A stretch of 64,000 bases of DNA from Cetobacterium ceti (GTDB taxonomy: Bacteria; Fusobacteriota; Fusobacteriia; Fusobacteriales; Fusobacteriaceae), in contig NZ_FUWX01000007.1 of NCBI RefSeq assembly GCF_900167275.1, positions 62,001 to 126,000 on the forward strand, written 5' to 3'. Both the position numbers and the translations under genes were made by a program. Below are positions 33,926 through 42,188 of the stretch, piece by piece; within the stretch, counting starts at the first letter, position 1; each line of letters opens with the position of its first letter. Below the pieces are notes generated by a model. That model saw nothing but the letters and a program-made list of their open reading frames with translations. It ran no database searches and was not told where the DNA came from.

Positions 33926-34666
33926 ATGAAAAGATTTAAAAGGGGGGTAACTTTAGGAGCGGCCTTTTTAGCCATGGGAACAGGAGTACTAGGTGAGGAT
34001 ATTACAATTAGTGCGGCTATTAGCTTAAAAGAACCTTTAGATGAAATTATTAAAAAGTACAAAGTAGAAACAGGGGGAGTAGATGAGGTTTTTGTCAATT
34101 ACGGTGCCTCATCTGCTCTTAGAAAGCAGATAGAAAATGGAGCTCCTGTGGATATAGTGCTTTTTGCTGATACCATAAATGTGGATAAGCTAGAGGAGGA
34201 GAAACTAATAGAGAAAGAGGAGAGAAGTGAGATTTTATATAATTCACTTCTTCTTGTGGGAACTGGTGAGAAAATAGGATCCCTAGAGGAGTTAAAGGGG
34301 AAAAGAGTTGCCATAGCGGACCCAGACACTGCACCTTTAGGAAGATATACCAAGGAGTTTTTAGAAAATACTGGGGAGTATGAAAAATTAAAAGATGATT
34401 TAATTTTAGCTAAAAATGCCAAGGGTGTATTTAACTATGTGGAAAGTGGAGATGTGGACTATGGAATTATCTACAAAAATGAGATGAAAAATTTGAAAAA
34501 TGCCAAGATTATAATGGAAATTGACTCAAGTAAGCATTCTAAACCTATCTATGGATTTGGAATTTTAGAGGAGGGAAAAGAGGGTGCTAATAGGTTTTAT
34601 GACTTTGTAAAAGGGGAGAAAGCCAAGGAGATTTTCATAGAAAATGGTTTTAAAACCCTTGAATAA
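33926..34666 (+). CDS. modA: Molybdate ABC transporter substrate-binding protein
   Basis: A 246-aa exported protein with a signal peptide (residues 1-23, ending Val-Leu-Gly). The Ser-Ala-Ala-Ile-Ser-Leu-Lys-Glu start, Asn-Tyr-Gly-Ala-Ser-Ser-Ala-Leu-Arg-Lys-Gln-Ile and Gly-Ala-Pro-Val-Asp-Ile segments are ModA features that bind the oxyanion. It would capture molybdate (or tungstate) in the periplasm. AAGGGGG precedes the ATG, and its end overlaps modB by 23 bases. It opens the molybdenum/purine island. An ATPase (modC) gene is not adjacent. Confidence 0.92.
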   Translation: MKRFKRGVTLGAAFLAMGTGVLGEDITISAAISLKEPLDEIIKKYKVETGGVDEVFVNYGASSALRKQIENGAPVDIVLFADTINVDKLEEEKLIEKEERSEILYNSLLLVGTGEKIGSLEELKGKRVAIADPDTAPLGRYTKEFLENTGEYEKLKDDLILAKNAKGVFNYVESGDVDYGIIYKNEMKNLKNAKIIMEIDSSKHSKPIYGFGILEEGKEGANRFYDFVKGEKAKEIFIENGFKTLE

Positions 34667-35321
34667 AGATATTTTAAGTGCTTTGTTTATATCTATGAAA
34701 ATATCCCTAGGGGCTGTTTTCATAGGGGTTATTCTGGGTATTTTTCTAGGTTGGAAAATTGGAAAAATAGATACTTTAAAAAAGAAGATATTAGAAGTGG
34801 TTATTACCCTTCCAATATTTTTCCCACCCTCTGCGGTGGGGTATATTTTACTGATCCTTCTGGGGAGAAGGGGAGCAGTAGGAGGGTATCTATATAAGTA
34901 TTTCCATTTAAACATAATTTTTACACCTCTAGGGGGAGTAATAGCTACAACTGTGGTAATACTTCCTATTATATATCAAAGTATAAAAAATGGTCTTTTG
35001 GGGTTAGATATTATGTATGTTGAAGTGTCTAGGGAGCTTGGGTTAACTCCTTGGCAAACTTTAATCTATGTACAACTGCCTCTTATTAAAAAACACATTT
35101 ACACTGGAATGGTTTTAGGTTTTGGAAGGGCAGTGGGAGAGTTTGGAGCAACTTTAATGGTGGCTGGGAATATTCCTGGGAAAACTCAAACAATACCTAT
35201 GGCCATATATTCCTCTGTGGAAATTGGAGATTATACCAGTGCAAATACAATACTAGGAATAAACTGTATAATAACATTTATAACGCTACTCCTATACAAT
35301 TACAGTTTAAAGAGGGATTAG
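34644..35321 (+). CDS. modB: Molybdate ABC transporter permease
   Basis: A 225-aa inner-membrane permease with five to six hydrophobic segments. Arg-Glu-Leu-Gly-Leu-Thr-Pro-Trp forms the EAA loop, and Gly-Arg-Ala-Val-Gly-Glu-Phe-Gly-Ala-Thr is diagnostic of ModB. It overlaps modA, suggesting translational coupling; the ribosome site (GGAG at about 34626) is distant. The gene is followed directly by moaA instead of modC, so the ATPase must be supplied from elsewhere. Confidence 0.9.
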   Translation: MVLKPLNKDILSALFISMKISLGAVFIGVILGIFLGWKIGKIDTLKKKILEVVITLPIFFPPSAVGYILLILLGRRGAVGGYLYKYFHLNIIFTPLGGVIATTVVILPIIYQSIKNGLLGLDIMYVEVSRELGLTPWQTLIYVQLPLIKKHIYTGMVLGFGRAVGEFGATLMVAGNIPGKTQTIPMAIYSSVEIGDYTSANTILGINCIITFITLLLYNYSLKRD

Positions 35322-35333
35322 GTGAAATGTAAT

Positions 35334-36281
35334 ATGGTGGATAAACTGGGGAGAACAATAGATTACCTTAGAATATCTCTAACTGAAAGGTGTAATTTAC
35401 GATGTATGTACTGTATGCCTGAGTGGGGATGTGAAGAGGTGAAAAATGATGAAATAAGAGCTGGTGAAGTGGTGGCTCTTGTGGATATTTTTAGAAAATT
35501 AGGCATAAAAAAAATTAGGTTCACTGGAGGGGAGCCCCTTTTAAGGGAGGACCTAGGTGAGATTATAAGGGAGGTTAAAAAATTTCCTGAGATAGAGGAG
35601 ATTTGTTTAACAACCAACGGTATTTTATTGGAAAACAAAATAGAAGAGCTGAAAAATGCTGGGTTAAATAGGGTTAATGTGAGTTTAGATAGTGTGGATG
35701 TTGATGAATATAAAAAAATCACCAGGGGTGGTGATTTAAATAGAGTTCTAAGGGGGATAGAGCTCTGTAAAAAATTAGATGTAAAGGTTAAATTAAATGG
35801 GGTTATGACAAATTTAACTGGGAAAAGGGCCATATATTCCCTAGGGGAGTATGCCCTTGAAAATAAAATTGATTTAAGGTTTATAGAACTGATGCCCATA
35901 GGGTGTGGGAAGGATTTGAAGGGGTATTCTGGGGAGGATATTCTAGAGATTCTAAGGAAAAAATATACCCTTAGGGATTTGGACCACTTAGAGGGAACAA
36001 GTAGATATTTTAGTGTGGATGGGTACCACTCAAGAATAGGTTTTATAAATCCCATGAGTCAATGTTTCTGCAAAAGTTGTAATAGGGTTAGAATAACTGC
36101 AGACTGCAATATGAAAAGGTGCTTAAGTGCCGATGATAAAATCTCCCTTCGTGAGATTTTACAGAGTAAAAGTGAGGATAGTTTATTATATATAAAAGAG
36201 TATCTCCTAGGGAAAAATGAGGAAAATAGTTTTTTCAAGGACAATGTAATAAGGGAAAAAATGAATGAAATAGGGGGGTAG
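35334..36281 (+). CDS. moaA: GTP 3',8-cyclase (molybdenum cofactor biosynthesis)
   Basis: About 315 aa, a radical-SAM enzyme for the first step of molybdopterin synthesis. Cys20-x3-Cys24-x2-Cys27 binds the SAM cluster. The C-terminal cluster motif, Cys-Lys-Ser-Cys-Asn-Arg and a later Cys-Leu, is intact; the usual Gly after Ala-Asp is Cys here. I chose ATG 35334, with AGGTGA upstream, over GTG 35322. It starts just after modB, so molybdate uptake and cofactor synthesis are coupled to the molybdenum enzyme downstream. Confidence 0.93.
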   Translation: MVDKLGRTIDYLRISLTERCNLRCMYCMPEWGCEEVKNDEIRAGEVVALVDIFRKLGIKKIRFTGGEPLLREDLGEIIREVKKFPEIEEICLTTNGILLENKIEELKNAGLNRVNVSLDSVDVDEYKKITRGGDLNRVLRGIELCKKLDVKVKLNGVMTNLTGKRAIYSLGEYALENKIDLRFIELMPIGCGKDLKGYSGEDILEILRKKYTLRDLDHLEGTSRYFSVDGYHSRIGFINPMSQCFCKSCNRVRITADCNMKRCLSADDKISLREILQSKSEDSLLYIKEYLLGKNEENSFFKDNVIREKMNEIGG

Positions 36282-36284
36282 GTT

Positions 36285-37958
36285 TTGTTCATGAGAGAGG
36301 CCATATTCAATGAAAACGAAGAGCAGATTATGGAGATACTAGGTAATTTTGCCAGGGTTTTAGATGTGGAAATTGAGGTTGTAAGCAATGAGGGAATAAG
36401 ACTATTTGCCACTGGACTTTTTGGAGAAAGATTAAATAAAAAGGTAAGGGAACCTATTTATGAAGTTGTCTTAAAGGACCTAGAGAGTAAAATAGTTGAA
36501 AACCCAAGAAAAAGTAAGCTCTGTTTGGGGTGTTTAAATAAAAGCCACTGTGTAAAGGAGATTTTACTAGGGGTGCCCATTTATGAGAACAATAAAAAAT
36601 GGGGAGTTATTGGTCTTTTAGGAATGACAGAGAGTCAAAGGGAAAGGGTTTTGAAAAATATTGGGGAATATTTAGAAACTCTTAAAACTATTGGGAAACT
36701 CATTGAGGAAAAAATATTTACCAAGGGAAAGAATAAAATATATAAGGAATTTTTCTATAATTTAGGTGAGGGGTCCCTGGTTATAGATGAAAATGGGGTT
36801 ATTGAAGATATAAATAGAAGTGCTATGGGAATGTTTATGGGTTTAAAATATTTCCAAGGTAGGAAATTAGAATTTTTGCGTTTAGAGGATAATATATTTA
36901 ATTTAAGAATATCTGGTGTGGCTGTGAAGGTAAAGGGGAAAACCTTCAGTAGCGAGGGGCGTACCATGATAGTCTTTGAAAGATTTGATGAGAATAATCA
37001 GGTGAAACTCTCTGAGGATTTTCTTTTGGGGAAATCTAAGGTGATGGAGGATCTTCGTAGACAGGTAATACAGGTTTCTAGGGTTAACACCCCTATATTT
37101 TTACGGGGGGCTGTGGGTGTTGACAAAAGAGCCTTTGGGGATATTATTCACAATAGCTCTGAAAGAAGGGGGAAACCCTTTGTCTATGTAAACTGTAGAG
37201 ATGTTTTAGAAAGAAAGTTAGAGAAGAAAATATTTGGGGAACATTTAGAGGGAAGTCTTGAAATTGGTGCCATTGAAAGGGCCCGTGGGGGAACACTTTT
37301 TATAGATGAGATAGATTCTATGGGAGTGGAGATTCAGAAAAAACTTCTAGATTACCTAAATAGGGGAAGAATAAAATCTAGGAAAAGTGAAAGTGAAATT
37401 GAGGTGAACACAAGGGTAATAGTAGGAAGTAATGAATCTCTTTTAACCCTTGTGGAGGAACATAAATTTTTAGAGGATTTATACTATAAGGTGGCAATTA
37501 CTACTATAGTTCTTCCAACTTTAGAAAGACGTAGGGAGGATATGGGGGATATTATAGACCATTTGGTGGATAAGTACTCTAAGAAATTTAATAAGAAAAT
37601 AGAGGCCTTTGAGAAAAAGGCCTTGGACCTTTTAATCAACCACAGATGGACAGGGAACTGGAAGGAAGTGGAAAATACCATTGAGTTTTTAGTGAGTACC
37701 TGTGACAGTAAAATCACTCTAGATTTAATCCCTGCCTATATTAAAAATAGGGAGGGCCATTTGGAAAAAATGAAAAGTAGAAGAATAAGAAGGTTAGCCG
37801 AAGTGGAAAGGGATGAAATTTTAAATGCCCTTATTCAACAGGGACAAGATACAGAAAGTAAAAAAATAATTGCAAAAAAACTTGGAATTGGAATGGCAAC
37901 CTTATATAGAAAAATAGAAAATTATCAAATTGATAAATTTCTAAAAAACTTAAAATAA
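36285..37958 (+). CDS. NtrC-like AAA+ regulator with Cys-rich sensor and PAS domain, lacking the sigma-54 GAFTGA loop
   Basis: A 557-aa protein. Residues 1-150 form a sensor-like domain with Cys80-x2-Cys83-x5-Cys89; about 155-235 is PAS-like; about 245-470 is an NtrC-type AAA+ domain; a Fis-type HTH is near 505-550. Walker B (Gly-Gly-Thr-Leu-Phe-Ile-Asp-Glu) is intact. The Walker A stretch is Gly-Ala-Val-Gly-Val-Asp-Lys-Arg instead of Gly-Glu-x-Gly-Thr-Gly-Lys-Glu, and the GAFTGA loop that contacts sigma-54 is missing. It therefore probably acts without sigma-54. It sits between moaA and the purine operon, which makes it the likely regulator of the island. TTG 36285 or ATG 36291 is the start. 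Confidence 0.8.
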   Translation: MFMREAIFNENEEQIMEILGNFARVLDVEIEVVSNEGIRLFATGLFGERLNKKVREPIYEVVLKDLESKIVENPRKSKLCLGCLNKSHCVKEILLGVPIYENNKKWGVIGLLGMTESQRERVLKNIGEYLETLKTIGKLIEEKIFTKGKNKIYKEFFYNLGEGSLVIDENGVIEDINRSAMGMFMGLKYFQGRKLEFLRLEDNIFNLRISGVAVKVKGKTFSSEGRTMIVFERFDENNQVKLSEDFLLGKSKVMEDLRRQVIQVSRVNTPIFLRGAVGVDKRAFGDIIHNSSERRGKPFVYVNCRDVLERKLEKKIFGEHLEGSLEIGAIERARGGTLFIDEIDSMGVEIQKKLLDYLNRGRIKSRKSESEIEVNTRVIVGSNESLLTLVEEHKFLEDLYYKVAITTIVLPTLERRREDMGDIIDHLVDKYSKKFNKKIEAFEKKALDLLINHRWTGNWKEVENTIEFLVSTCDSKITLDLIPAYIKNREGHLEKMKSRRIRRLAEVERDEILNALIQQGQDTESKKIIAKKLGIGMATLYRKIENYQIDKFLKNLK

Positions 37959-37969
37959 CCAATTGAAAA

Positions 37970-38048
37970 ATGGAGCTTTGGAAAAAAGGCTCCTTTTTTT
38001 ATTATTCTCATATTGAGAAAACCCTAATTTTTAAAGGGTTTTTTTTAT
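37970..38048 (+). terminator. Two tandem intrinsic terminators after the regulator gene
   Basis: The first hairpin is GGAGC (about 37974) with GCTCC (about 37989), followed by seven T. The second is AAACCCT (38018-38025 region) with AGGGTTT (38035-38041 region), followed by T-rich DNA. They separate the modAB-moaA-regulator unit from the purine operon. Confidence 0.82.
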
Positions 38049-38080
38049 TTTTTCAGAACATATTTGCCTAAAAAAACATG

Positions 38081-38109
38081 TTGTTTTTTAATTTTTTATA
38101 GATTATCAA
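38081..38109 (+). promoter_or_regulatory. Candidate promoter of the purine catabolism operon
   Basis: TTGTTT (38081-38086), 17 bases and TATCAA (38104-38109) form a moderate sigma-70 type site. AACA and TGTT arms (about 38057 and 38078) flank an A-rich stretch and may be a regulator site. I found no GG-N10-GC sigma-54 element here. Confidence 0.42.
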
Positions 38110-38147
38110 TATAGTACAAAGGATTTTTTAGGAGGGTTAGAAAGATT

Positions 38148-39362
38148 ATGGATAAATTTATTAAGTGGCAGAAAAACACATTACCAAAATCAAATAATTT
38201 AGATTGTACAAAAATACTGTCTAAGGAGGAGGTAAGTAGAGCTAGAAAATTCCATGAGAGTTTTCCAGAGTATACTATGACTCCCTTAGTAAATTTAAAA
38301 AATTTAAGTAAGAGATTGGGACTAGGGGGGATTTATTTAAAGGATGAGTCCTATAGATTTGGATTAAATGCCTTTAAAGTTTTAGGTGGTTCCTTTGCCA
38401 TGGGAAGACATATGGCAGAAAAGTTAAATATGAGTATTGAAAATTTAGGATACCATGAATTAACTTCTGATGAAATAAGAAATAAAATTGGAGATATAAC
38501 ATTTTACACAGCCACAGATGGAAACCATGGACGTGGAGTGGCATGGACTGCTAATAGATTAAAGCAAAAATCAGTGGTGTATATGCCTAAGGGTTCATCA
38601 CAGTTTAGACTAAATGCCATTAGAAATGAGGGAGCAGAGGCTTCTATAACAGAGATGAACTACGATGACGCAGTTAGACTTGCAGCAAGTGAGGCAGATA
38701 AAAATAGTGGATTGATGGTTCAAGATACTGCATGGGAAGGGTATGAGAAAATACCTACTTGGATAATGCAAGGTTATGGAACTATGGCCCTAGAAGCAAG
38801 TGAGCAGTTAAAGGGATATGGAGTAGAAGCTCCTACCCATGTGTTTGTTCAGGCAGGAGTAGGTTCCCTAGCTGGGGGAGTACAAGGAGTTGTACATAAC
38901 CTATATGGAGATAAGGTAAAAACTGTAATAGTTGAGGCAAATTTAGCAGATTGTCTATATAGATCGGCCCTAGCAGGACATGGGAAACCTGTGGCAGTTG
39001 GGGGAGATATGCAAACTATAATGGCTGGACTTGCATGTGGAGAGGCAAATATTATCTCTTGGGAGATTTTAAGAAACCACTCAGATACATTTGTATCAGC
39101 TCCAGACTGGTTGGCTGCAACGGGAATGAGAGTTTTAGGAAATCCTTTAAAGGGAGATAACCAAGTTATATCAGGGGAATCGGGAGCTGTAACAGCGGGA
39201 CTTCTATATGAGCTAATGACAAATGATGAGTATAAGGAGTTAAAGGAAAGTTTAGGATTAGATGAAAATTCAAGGGTGCTATTATTCTCCACAGAGGGAG
39301 ATACAGACCCAGATAAATATAGAGAGATAGTTTGGTTTGGAACACATAGAAAAGAGGACTAA
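38148..39362 (+). CDS. ygeX: 2,3-diaminopropionate ammonia-lyase
   Basis: A 404-aa PLP enzyme that splits 2,3-diaminopropionate into pyruvate and two ammonia. Lys-Asp-Glu-Ser-Tyr-Arg-Phe-Gly-Leu-Asn-Ala-Phe-Lys holds the PLP lysine, Thr-Asp-Gly-Asn-His-Gly-Arg-Gly-Val-Ala and Gly-Val-Gly-Ser-Leu-Ala-Gly-Gly form the phosphate loops of the DpaL/YgeX family. Length matches. GGAGGG precedes the ATG at a slightly long distance. It is the first gene of the purine operon, and in the anaerobic urate/purine gene cluster known from gut bacteria it performs the last, energy-relevant step. Confidence 0.92.
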   Translation: MDKFIKWQKNTLPKSNNLDCTKILSKEEVSRARKFHESFPEYTMTPLVNLKNLSKRLGLGGIYLKDESYRFGLNAFKVLGGSFAMGRHMAEKLNMSIENLGYHELTSDEIRNKIGDITFYTATDGNHGRGVAWTANRLKQKSVVYMPKGSSQFRLNAIRNEGAEASITEMNYDDAVRLAASEADKNSGLMVQDTAWEGYEKIPTWIMQGYGTMALEASEQLKGYGVEAPTHVFVQAGVGSLAGGVQGVVHNLYGDKVKTVIVEANLADCLYRSALAGHGKPVAVGGDMQTIMAGLACGEANIISWEILRNHSDTFVSAPDWLAATGMRVLGNPLKGDNQVISGESGAVTAGLLYELMTNDEYKELKESLGLDENSRVLLFSTEGDTDPDKYREIVWFGTHRKED

Positions 39363-39377
39363 TTGGAGGAGAGAGAA

Positions 39378-40583
39378 ATGAATTCTAAAACTATGTTAAC
39401 AGTTGAAAGAGAGGAAAAATTAATAAAGTTACTTCAAGAGATGATACAAAATCCTTCTGACTCAGGACAGGAGGAGGGAGTTGTTAAGGCCATTGATAAA
39501 AATATGAAAGCTCTTGGGTTTGACAATGTTCATATAGATAAATATGGAAATATTATTGGATGTATAAAGGGAAATAGACCTGGAAAGAAGATACTTTTTG
39601 ATGGACATATAGATACAGTTCCTGTACCTGAACTAACTAGGGATAAATGGACTCAAAACCCATATGGGGGAGAGATTGTTGATGGGAAACTATATGGAAG
39701 AGGAACATCGGATATGAAGGGGCAAACTGCTGCCTTTATAAGTGCTGCTGCATATTTTGCACAGGATTGTAACAAGGATTTCCCAGGGGAGATTTACTGT
39801 GCAGGAGTTGTGTGTGAAGAGATATTTGAAGGGATTGCAGCAAGGGAAATATCTAACTTTGTAAAACCTGATTATGTGGTAATAGGTGAATCTTCAGAAC
39901 TGAACTTAAAAATAGGACAAAGAGGTAGAGGGGAAATAGTTGTGGAAACTTTTGGAAAACCAGCTCACTCTGCTAATCCACATAAGGGAATTAACTCAGT
40001 TTATAAAATGGCCAAGGTTATTGAGGAGATAAATAAAATAGTTCCCCCTGAAACAGAGTTAGGAAAGGGAATTTTAGAACTGACAGATATAAAGTCATCA
40101 CCATATCCAGGGGCTTCTGTGGTACCTGAGTACTGTAAAGCAACCTATGATAGAAGACTTTTAGTTGGAGAGACTAGAGAGGAAGTTTTAAGACCAATAG
40201 AGGAAGTTTTAGAAAGAATGATGAAGGAAGATCCTCAACTAAAGGCTAAGGTATCCTTTGCCCTAGGAAAGGAAAAGTGTTACACAGGGGAGACAATAGA
40301 GGGAGAAAGATTCTTCCCAGGATGGCTATATGATGAAAATGATGAGTTTGTACAAATGGCATATAAGGGGTTAAAGGAAGCTGGAATAGACAGTGAAATT
40401 ACTCAATACTCCTTCTGTACAAATGGGTCTCACTATGCAGGGGAGGCTGGAATAAGAACAATAGGATTTGGACCATCCAAGGAAAATTTAGCTCACACAA
40501 TAGATGAGCACATTGAAGTGGAGCAACTGAGAATAGGTGCTCGTGGATACTACGGTATACTAAAGTCTGTATTTGGAAAGTAG
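39378..40583 (+). CDS. ygeY: YgeY-type M20 hydrolase (selenium-metabolism linked)
   Basis: About 401 aa. M20 metallopeptidase motifs are present: Asp-Gly-His-Ile-Asp-Thr-Val, Gly-Arg-Gly-Thr-Ser-Asp-Met-Lys-Gly and Cys-Glu-Glu. The overall layout, including Gly-Gln-Arg-Gly-Arg-Gly-Glu and Cys-Thr-Asn-Gly-Ser-His-Tyr-Ala-Gly, matches the YgeY subfamily, found with selenium-dependent molybdenum hydroxylases. It should cleave an amide or ureido bond in the lower purine pathway. ATG 39378 follows GGAGGAGAG; a TTG at 39363 is less likely. Confidence 0.88.
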   Translation: MNSKTMLTVEREEKLIKLLQEMIQNPSDSGQEEGVVKAIDKNMKALGFDNVHIDKYGNIIGCIKGNRPGKKILFDGHIDTVPVPELTRDKWTQNPYGGEIVDGKLYGRGTSDMKGQTAAFISAAAYFAQDCNKDFPGEIYCAGVVCEEIFEGIAAREISNFVKPDYVVIGESSELNLKIGQRGRGEIVVETFGKPAHSANPHKGINSVYKMAKVIEEINKIVPPETELGKGILELTDIKSSPYPGASVVPEYCKATYDRRLLVGETREEVLRPIEEVLERMMKEDPQLKAKVSFALGKEKCYTGETIEGERFFPGWLYDENDEFVQMAYKGLKEAGIDSEITQYSFCTNGSHYAGEAGIRTIGFGPSKENLAHTIDEHIEVEQLRIGARGYYGILKSVFGK

Positions 40584-40591
40584 GTATTTAA

Positions 40592-42178
40592 ATGAAGACA
40601 CTTATAAAAAATGGATTAATAGTTGATGGAAATAATAGACCACCATATGTAGGTTCAATTTTACTTTCTGGGGAGAGAATAGAAAAAATTGGAGATATAG
40701 ATGAAAGTTTAGGGGATAAGATTATAGATGCAAGGGGACTTGTGGTGGCTCCTGGGTTTATAGATACTCACAGCCACTCAGATTTAAAAATATTAGAAAG
40801 TCCATACAATGAGGTAAAGGCTAGACAGGGGATAACCACAGAGGTTCTAGGTCAAGATGGAATATCTATGGCACCTTTACCTATAGAGTATCTTTCCTCT
40901 TGGAGAAAGAATTTAGCTGGGTTAGATGGAACTTCAGATATTATAAACTGGGAATATGAAACCACTGATGGGTACCTATCACAAATGGAAAATGGTGGAG
41001 TGGGACTTAACTACTCCTACCTTGTTCCCCATGGGAATATAAGAATGGAAGCCATGGGACTAGATGGAAGAGCTGCCACAGATGAGGAAATAAAGAAAAT
41101 GTGTGAAATCACAAGAAGGGAAATGGAAGCAGGGGCCTATGGATTATCCACAGGACTTATATATATTCCCTGTGCATATTCAGAAACCAAGGAACTAATA
41201 GAGATGTGTAAGGTTGTGGCTGAGTATGATGGAGCCCTTGTGATACACCAAAGATCTGAGGCAGATACAATAGTTGATTCCATGGAAGAAGTAATAGAGA
41301 TAGGTAAAAAATCAGGGGTAAGGATACATTTTTCTCACTTTAAAGTGTGTGGAAAGAATAACTGGAAATATATAGAACCTATGATTGAAATACTTGAAAG
41401 ATGTAAAAATGAGGGGTTAGAAATAACCTTTGATCAATACCCATATGGGGCTGGGTCAACTATGTTAGGAGTGGTATTACCACCTTGGGCCCACGATGGG
41501 GGAACAGATAAGCTAATGGAAAGATTAGCAGATCCAGATGCTAGAAAGAAAATGAGAGAGGATATTGAAAAGGGAATCCCTGGTTGGGATAACTTTATAG
41601 ATTTTGCTGGGTTTGACCAAATCTTTGTAACCTCTGTGAAAACAGATAAAAATAGAGATTTAATAGGTAAAAACCTAGAGGAAATAGGAAAGCTTAGGGG
41701 AACAGACCCATTTAACAGTACCTTTGACCTTTTATTTGAAGAGGAAAATGCAGTGGGAATGGTTGATTTTTATGGACTAGAGGAGCATATTATAAAGTTC
41801 TTAAAAAGACCTGAGCAAAATGTGTGTACAGATGGACTTTTAGGTGGAAAGCCTCACCCAAGAGCTTATGGTTCCTTTCCTAGGGTAATTGGAAGATATG
41901 TAAGGGAAAACCCAATTTTAACCCTAGAGGAAGCTATACATAAAATGACTAAAAGGGCTGCAAATGCCATGAGAATAAAGGAAAGAGGGGAATTGAAAGT
42001 AGGATACTATGGAGATATAACTATTTTCGATTTAAATACCATTAAAGACATGGGAGACTATATAAACCCAACTGTTTATCCAGAGGGAATTAAATATGTA
42101 ATTGTAAATGGAATTCCTGTAATAGAGAATGGAGAGTTTAGAAGGGTGGCTCCAGGGAAGGTTTTAAGAAGAAAGTAG
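40592..42178 (+). CDS. N-acyl-D-amino-acid deacylase-like amidohydrolase
   Basis: A 528-aa amidohydrolase-superfamily enzyme. Asp-Thr-His-Ser-His-Ser-Asp supplies the first metal ligands, and Gly-Gln-Asp-Gly, Tyr-Gly-Leu-Ser-Thr-Gly-Leu-Ile-Tyr and the C-terminal Pro-Arg-Ala-Tyr-Gly-Ser-Phe-Pro-Arg are D-aminoacylase signatures. In this operon its natural substrate is likely an acyl or carbamoyl intermediate of purine breakdown rather than a D-amino acid derivative; that is inference. It is 9 bases after ygeY and 11 before ssnA. Confidence 0.82.
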   Translation: MKTLIKNGLIVDGNNRPPYVGSILLSGERIEKIGDIDESLGDKIIDARGLVVAPGFIDTHSHSDLKILESPYNEVKARQGITTEVLGQDGISMAPLPIEYLSSWRKNLAGLDGTSDIINWEYETTDGYLSQMENGGVGLNYSYLVPHGNIRMEAMGLDGRAATDEEIKKMCEITRREMEAGAYGLSTGLIYIPCAYSETKELIEMCKVVAEYDGALVIHQRSEADTIVDSMEEVIEIGKKSGVRIHFSHFKVCGKNNWKYIEPMIEILERCKNEGLEITFDQYPYGAGSTMLGVVLPPWAHDGGTDKLMERLADPDARKKMREDIEKGIPGWDNFIDFAGFDQIFVTSVKTDKNRDLIGKNLEEIGKLRGTDPFNSTFDLLFEEENAVGMVDFYGLEEHIIKFLKRPEQNVCTDGLLGGKPHPRAYGSFPRVIGRYVRENPILTLEEAIHKMTKRAANAMRIKERGELKVGYYGDITIFDLNTIKDMGDYINPTVYPEGIKYVIVNGIPVIENGEFRRVAPGKVLRRK

Positions 42179-42188
42179 GAGGAGAAAT

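Noticed and set aside
35363-36055. A 230-codon frame on the - strand across moaA
   Set aside because: moaA is complete with all cluster cysteines; the antisense frame is a by-product of codon bias and has no ribosome site or promoter.
37959-38147. A sigma-54 (-24/-12) promoter for the purine operon, suggested by the NtrC-like gene upstream
   Set aside because: No GG-N10-GC pair was found, and the regulator lacks the GAFTGA loop.
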